Source: Actinopolyspora biskrensis (lineage in GTDB: Bacteria > Actinomycetota > Actinomycetes > Mycobacteriales > Pseudonocardiaceae). From it: a stretch of DNA of 64,000 nucleotides. Position numbers and translations under genes: made by a program. Positions 62,468 through 64,000 of this stretch are shown here, one piece after another. Location: the NCBI RefSeq assembly GCF_013408175.1, contig NZ_JACBYW010000004.1:133583-197582 (forward strand), read 5' to 3'. Every line of letters begins with the position of its first letter. Within the stretch, counting starts at the first letter, position 1. Under the pieces are notes generated by a model. The model saw only the letters and a list, made by a program, of their open reading frames with translations, searched no databases and was not told where the DNA came from.

Positions 62468-63629
62468 GGACAGGAACCCGGCCCCGGAGGGGGAAGGGCG
62501 CGTCACGTGGAACGGCGAACCCCGCCCCGGCGACGATGCTCCCGACGGCCTGTCCGCGGAGCTCCGGGTCCCCCGGTCGACGTTCACCCTGGACGTGGAC
62601 CTGCGGGTCCCCGCAGGAGAGGTGCTGGCCGTGCTCGGGCCGAACGGGGCGGGCAAGTCGACGCTGCTGTCCGCGCTGACTGGGAGCGTGCTTCCCGAAC
62701 GAGGCCGCGTGCGGCTGCGCGAACGCACCTGGCTGGACACGGACCGGGGGATCGACCTGCCCACGCACCGCAGGTCGGTGGGGCTGCTGGCCCAGCGCGC
62801 CATGCTGTTCCCGCACCTGTCCGCCCTGGACAACGTGGCGTTCGGACCGCGGGCGGCGGGAACCCGCAAACGCCGGGCCAGGCGGACCGCCCGGGACTGG
62901 CTGGAACGACTGGGCCTGGGTGAGCTCGCCGGACGCGCCCCCGCCCGGTTGTCCGGGGGACAGGCGCAGCGCGTGGCCCTGGCGCGGGCGCTGGCCGCCG
63001 ACCCCGACGTGCTGCTGCTGGACGAGCCCCTGTCCGCGCTGGACGTCGATGCAGCCCCGGCGATGCGCGGTCTGCTGCACCGGGCGCTCGGTGCTCAGCG
63101 CGGTCCCTGCGTGCTGGTCACCCACGACGTGCTGGACGCGGTGGTGCTCGCGGACCGGGTGCTGGTGCTGGACGAGGGCGGTGTGGTGGAACGCGGGCGC
63201 ACCGGTGATGTGCTCGCCAGGCCGAGAACCGCCTTCACCGCGCGGGTCGCCGGACTGAACCTGGTCGCGGGGAGGGCGACGGAGCGGGGAGTGGAACTGG
63301 CCGGAGGCCGTCTTCGCGGTCACGTGGTCGAGAGGGTCGACCCCGGCGCTCCCGCCGCCGCGACCTTCTCCCCCACGGCGGTGGCCGTGCACCGCGCCAG
63401 GCCGGAGGGGAGCCCGCGCAACGTGCTCGCGGTTCGCCTGGTGGGCATCGAACCCCGCGGGGACGCGATCAGGCTGCGCGGCGAGCACGGTCCGCCCGGA
63501 TCCGGTGTCGCACTCGCGGCCGACGTGACTCCGTCGGCCGTGGCCGAGCTCGGTCTGGGGACGGGCGAGGAGGTGTTTTTCGTCGTTAAGGCGACCGAGG
63601 TGGCCGTGCACCCGGTGTCGGATGGATGA
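62460..63629 (+). CDS. modC: Molybdate ABC transporter ATPase ModC
   Basis: The 389-residue ATPase has Walker [10 protein letters not shown] (60-68), Q-loop [11 protein letters not shown], signature LSGGQAQR, Walker [13 protein letters not shown] and [15 protein letters not shown]. The C-terminal third carries a TOBE domain (about 320-385: [35 protein letters not shown]) that usually binds molybdate and gives trans-inhibition. A 45-residue N-terminal extension precedes the first strand. The stop overlaps the next gene (ATGA). Confidence 0.95.
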   Translation: MAEDRNPAPEGEGRVTWNGEPRPGDDAPDGLSAELRVPRSTFTLDVDLRVPAGEVLAVLGPNGAGKSTLLSALTGSVLPERGRVRLRERTWLDTDRGIDLPTHRRSVGLLAQRAMLFPHLSALDNVAFGPRAAGTRKRRARRTARDWLERLGLGELAGRAPARLSGGQAQRVALARALAADPDVLLLDEPLSALDVDAAPAMRGLLHRALGAQRGPCVLVTHDVLDAVVLADRVLVLDEGGVVERGRTGDVLARPRTAFTARVAGLNLVAGRATERGVELAGGRLRGHVVERVDPGAPAAATFSPTAVAVHRARPEGSPRNVLAVRLVGIEPRGDAIRLRGEHGPPGSGVALAADVTPSAVAELGLGTGEEVFFVVKATEVAVHPVSDG

Positions 63630-64000
63630 TCGAGGGCGTGACTGAGGTATCTCCCTGGACTTATCTGATGGACATGGACGGCGTGCTGGTGCACGAGGAG
63701 CACATGGTTCCCGGCGCCGACGCCTTCCTGAACGATCTGCACGAGAACGGCTTGCCGTTCATGGTGTTCACCAACAACTCCGTGTACACCAGGCGTGACC
63801 TGCGAGCACGACTGATGCGGAGTGGTCTCGACGTGCCGGAGTCGTCCATCTGGACCTCCGCGCTGGCCACTGCGCAGTTCCTGGACAAGCAGCGCCCCGG
63901 GGGGTCCGCCTTCGTGGTGGGCGAGTCCGGGCTGACCACGGCGCTGCACAACATCGGCTACGTGCTCACCGACCGCGAGCCGGACTACGTGGTTCTCGGG
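63626..64000 (+). CDS. HAD-IIA phosphatase (NagD-like), N-terminal part
   Basis: The frame is open to the window edge, so only about 125 N-terminal residues are seen. The HAD motif [17 protein letters not shown] and the motif II region [16 protein letters not shown] identify the HAD-IIA (NagD/pNPPase) group, which removes phosphate from small phosphorylated metabolites. The ATG at 63626 overlaps the modC stop (ATGA), though a GTG at 63638 is possible. Its link to molybdate transport is probably positional only. Confidence 0.85.
   Translation, partial: MIEGVTEVSPWTYLMDMDGVLVHEEHMVPGADAFLNDLHENGLPFMVFTNNSVYTRRDLRARLMRSGLDVPESSIWTSALATAQFLDKQRPGGSAFVVGESGLTTALHNIGYVLTDREPDYVVLG

Overview
The window is high-GC DNA (about 70%) with GTG/TTG starts, GAGGAGG-type ribosome sites and several leaderless -10 boxes. 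Gene content and order point to an actinobacterium. Two blocks match mycobacterial gene order: thiC, def, DUF3263, LytR_C protein, Cdc48-like ATPase, pssA, psd, moeA and groEL (as around M. tuberculosis Rv0423c-Rv0440), and XPB helicase, its neighbour, a small protein, moaC, mog, moaE, rpfA, moaD and moaA (as around Rv0861c-Rv0869c). A conservon (cvnABCD), a form II CO-dehydrogenase-like cluster and many acidic proteins suggest a Pseudonocardiales member (Saccharopolyspora/Actinopolyspora-like). The genus is an inference.

Layout. 1-0.6 kb: 5' end of thiC with a TPP riboswitch. 0.7-3.3 kb: Uma2-type nuclease fold protein, peptide deformylase, DUF3263 protein, LytR_C membrane protein. 3.8-12 kb (minus strand): Cdc48-like AAA ATPase, pssA-psd phosphatidylethanolamine pathway, a pseudo-M48 membrane protein, moeA. 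12-19.3 kb: AIM24-like protein, cold-shock protein, Ser/Thr kinase, groEL with two CIRCE operators, GH84 lipoprotein. 19.3-24.6 kb: PspC protein, SUFU-domain protein, MoxR ATPase, then a decayed one-carbon demethylation locus: frameshifted LacI regulator, a short gene that looks like a ligM-metF deletion fusion, and intact purU. 24.7-31.5 kb: coxE, coxS, coxL, coxM, coxG. 31.6-37 kb: two SPFH proteins in tandem, menC and a second SUFU protein. 37-53 kb: XPB helicase and its mycobacterial-type partner, separated by two Cys-rich membrane paralogues, a sulfonate/nitrate-type ABC importer and the conservon. 53-64 kb: small conserved protein, malic enzyme, moaC, fused mog-moaE, rpfA, moaD, moaA, a Mop-type regulator, modABC and the start of a HAD-IIA phosphatase.

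How the genes fit together. Molybdenum is the strongest theme: modABC imports molybdate, moaA/C/D/E, mog and moeA make the cofactor, and coxSLM encodes a molybdoenzyme that needs it. The HTH-TOBE protein between moaA and modA is the likely sensor, and its intergenic region carries three copies of a 15-16 bp element. The other themes are envelope biology (pssA, psd, SPFH pair, RpfA, LytR_C, PspC) and signalling (conservon, kinase).

The most distinctive non-coding feature is a family of imperfect ~230 bp intergenic repeats, in both orientations, with a conserved central hairpin. Full copies lie near 3.4, 13.3, 25.9 and 30.3 kb and partial copies elsewhere. I saw no tRNA, rRNA, CRISPR array, transposase or phage gene.
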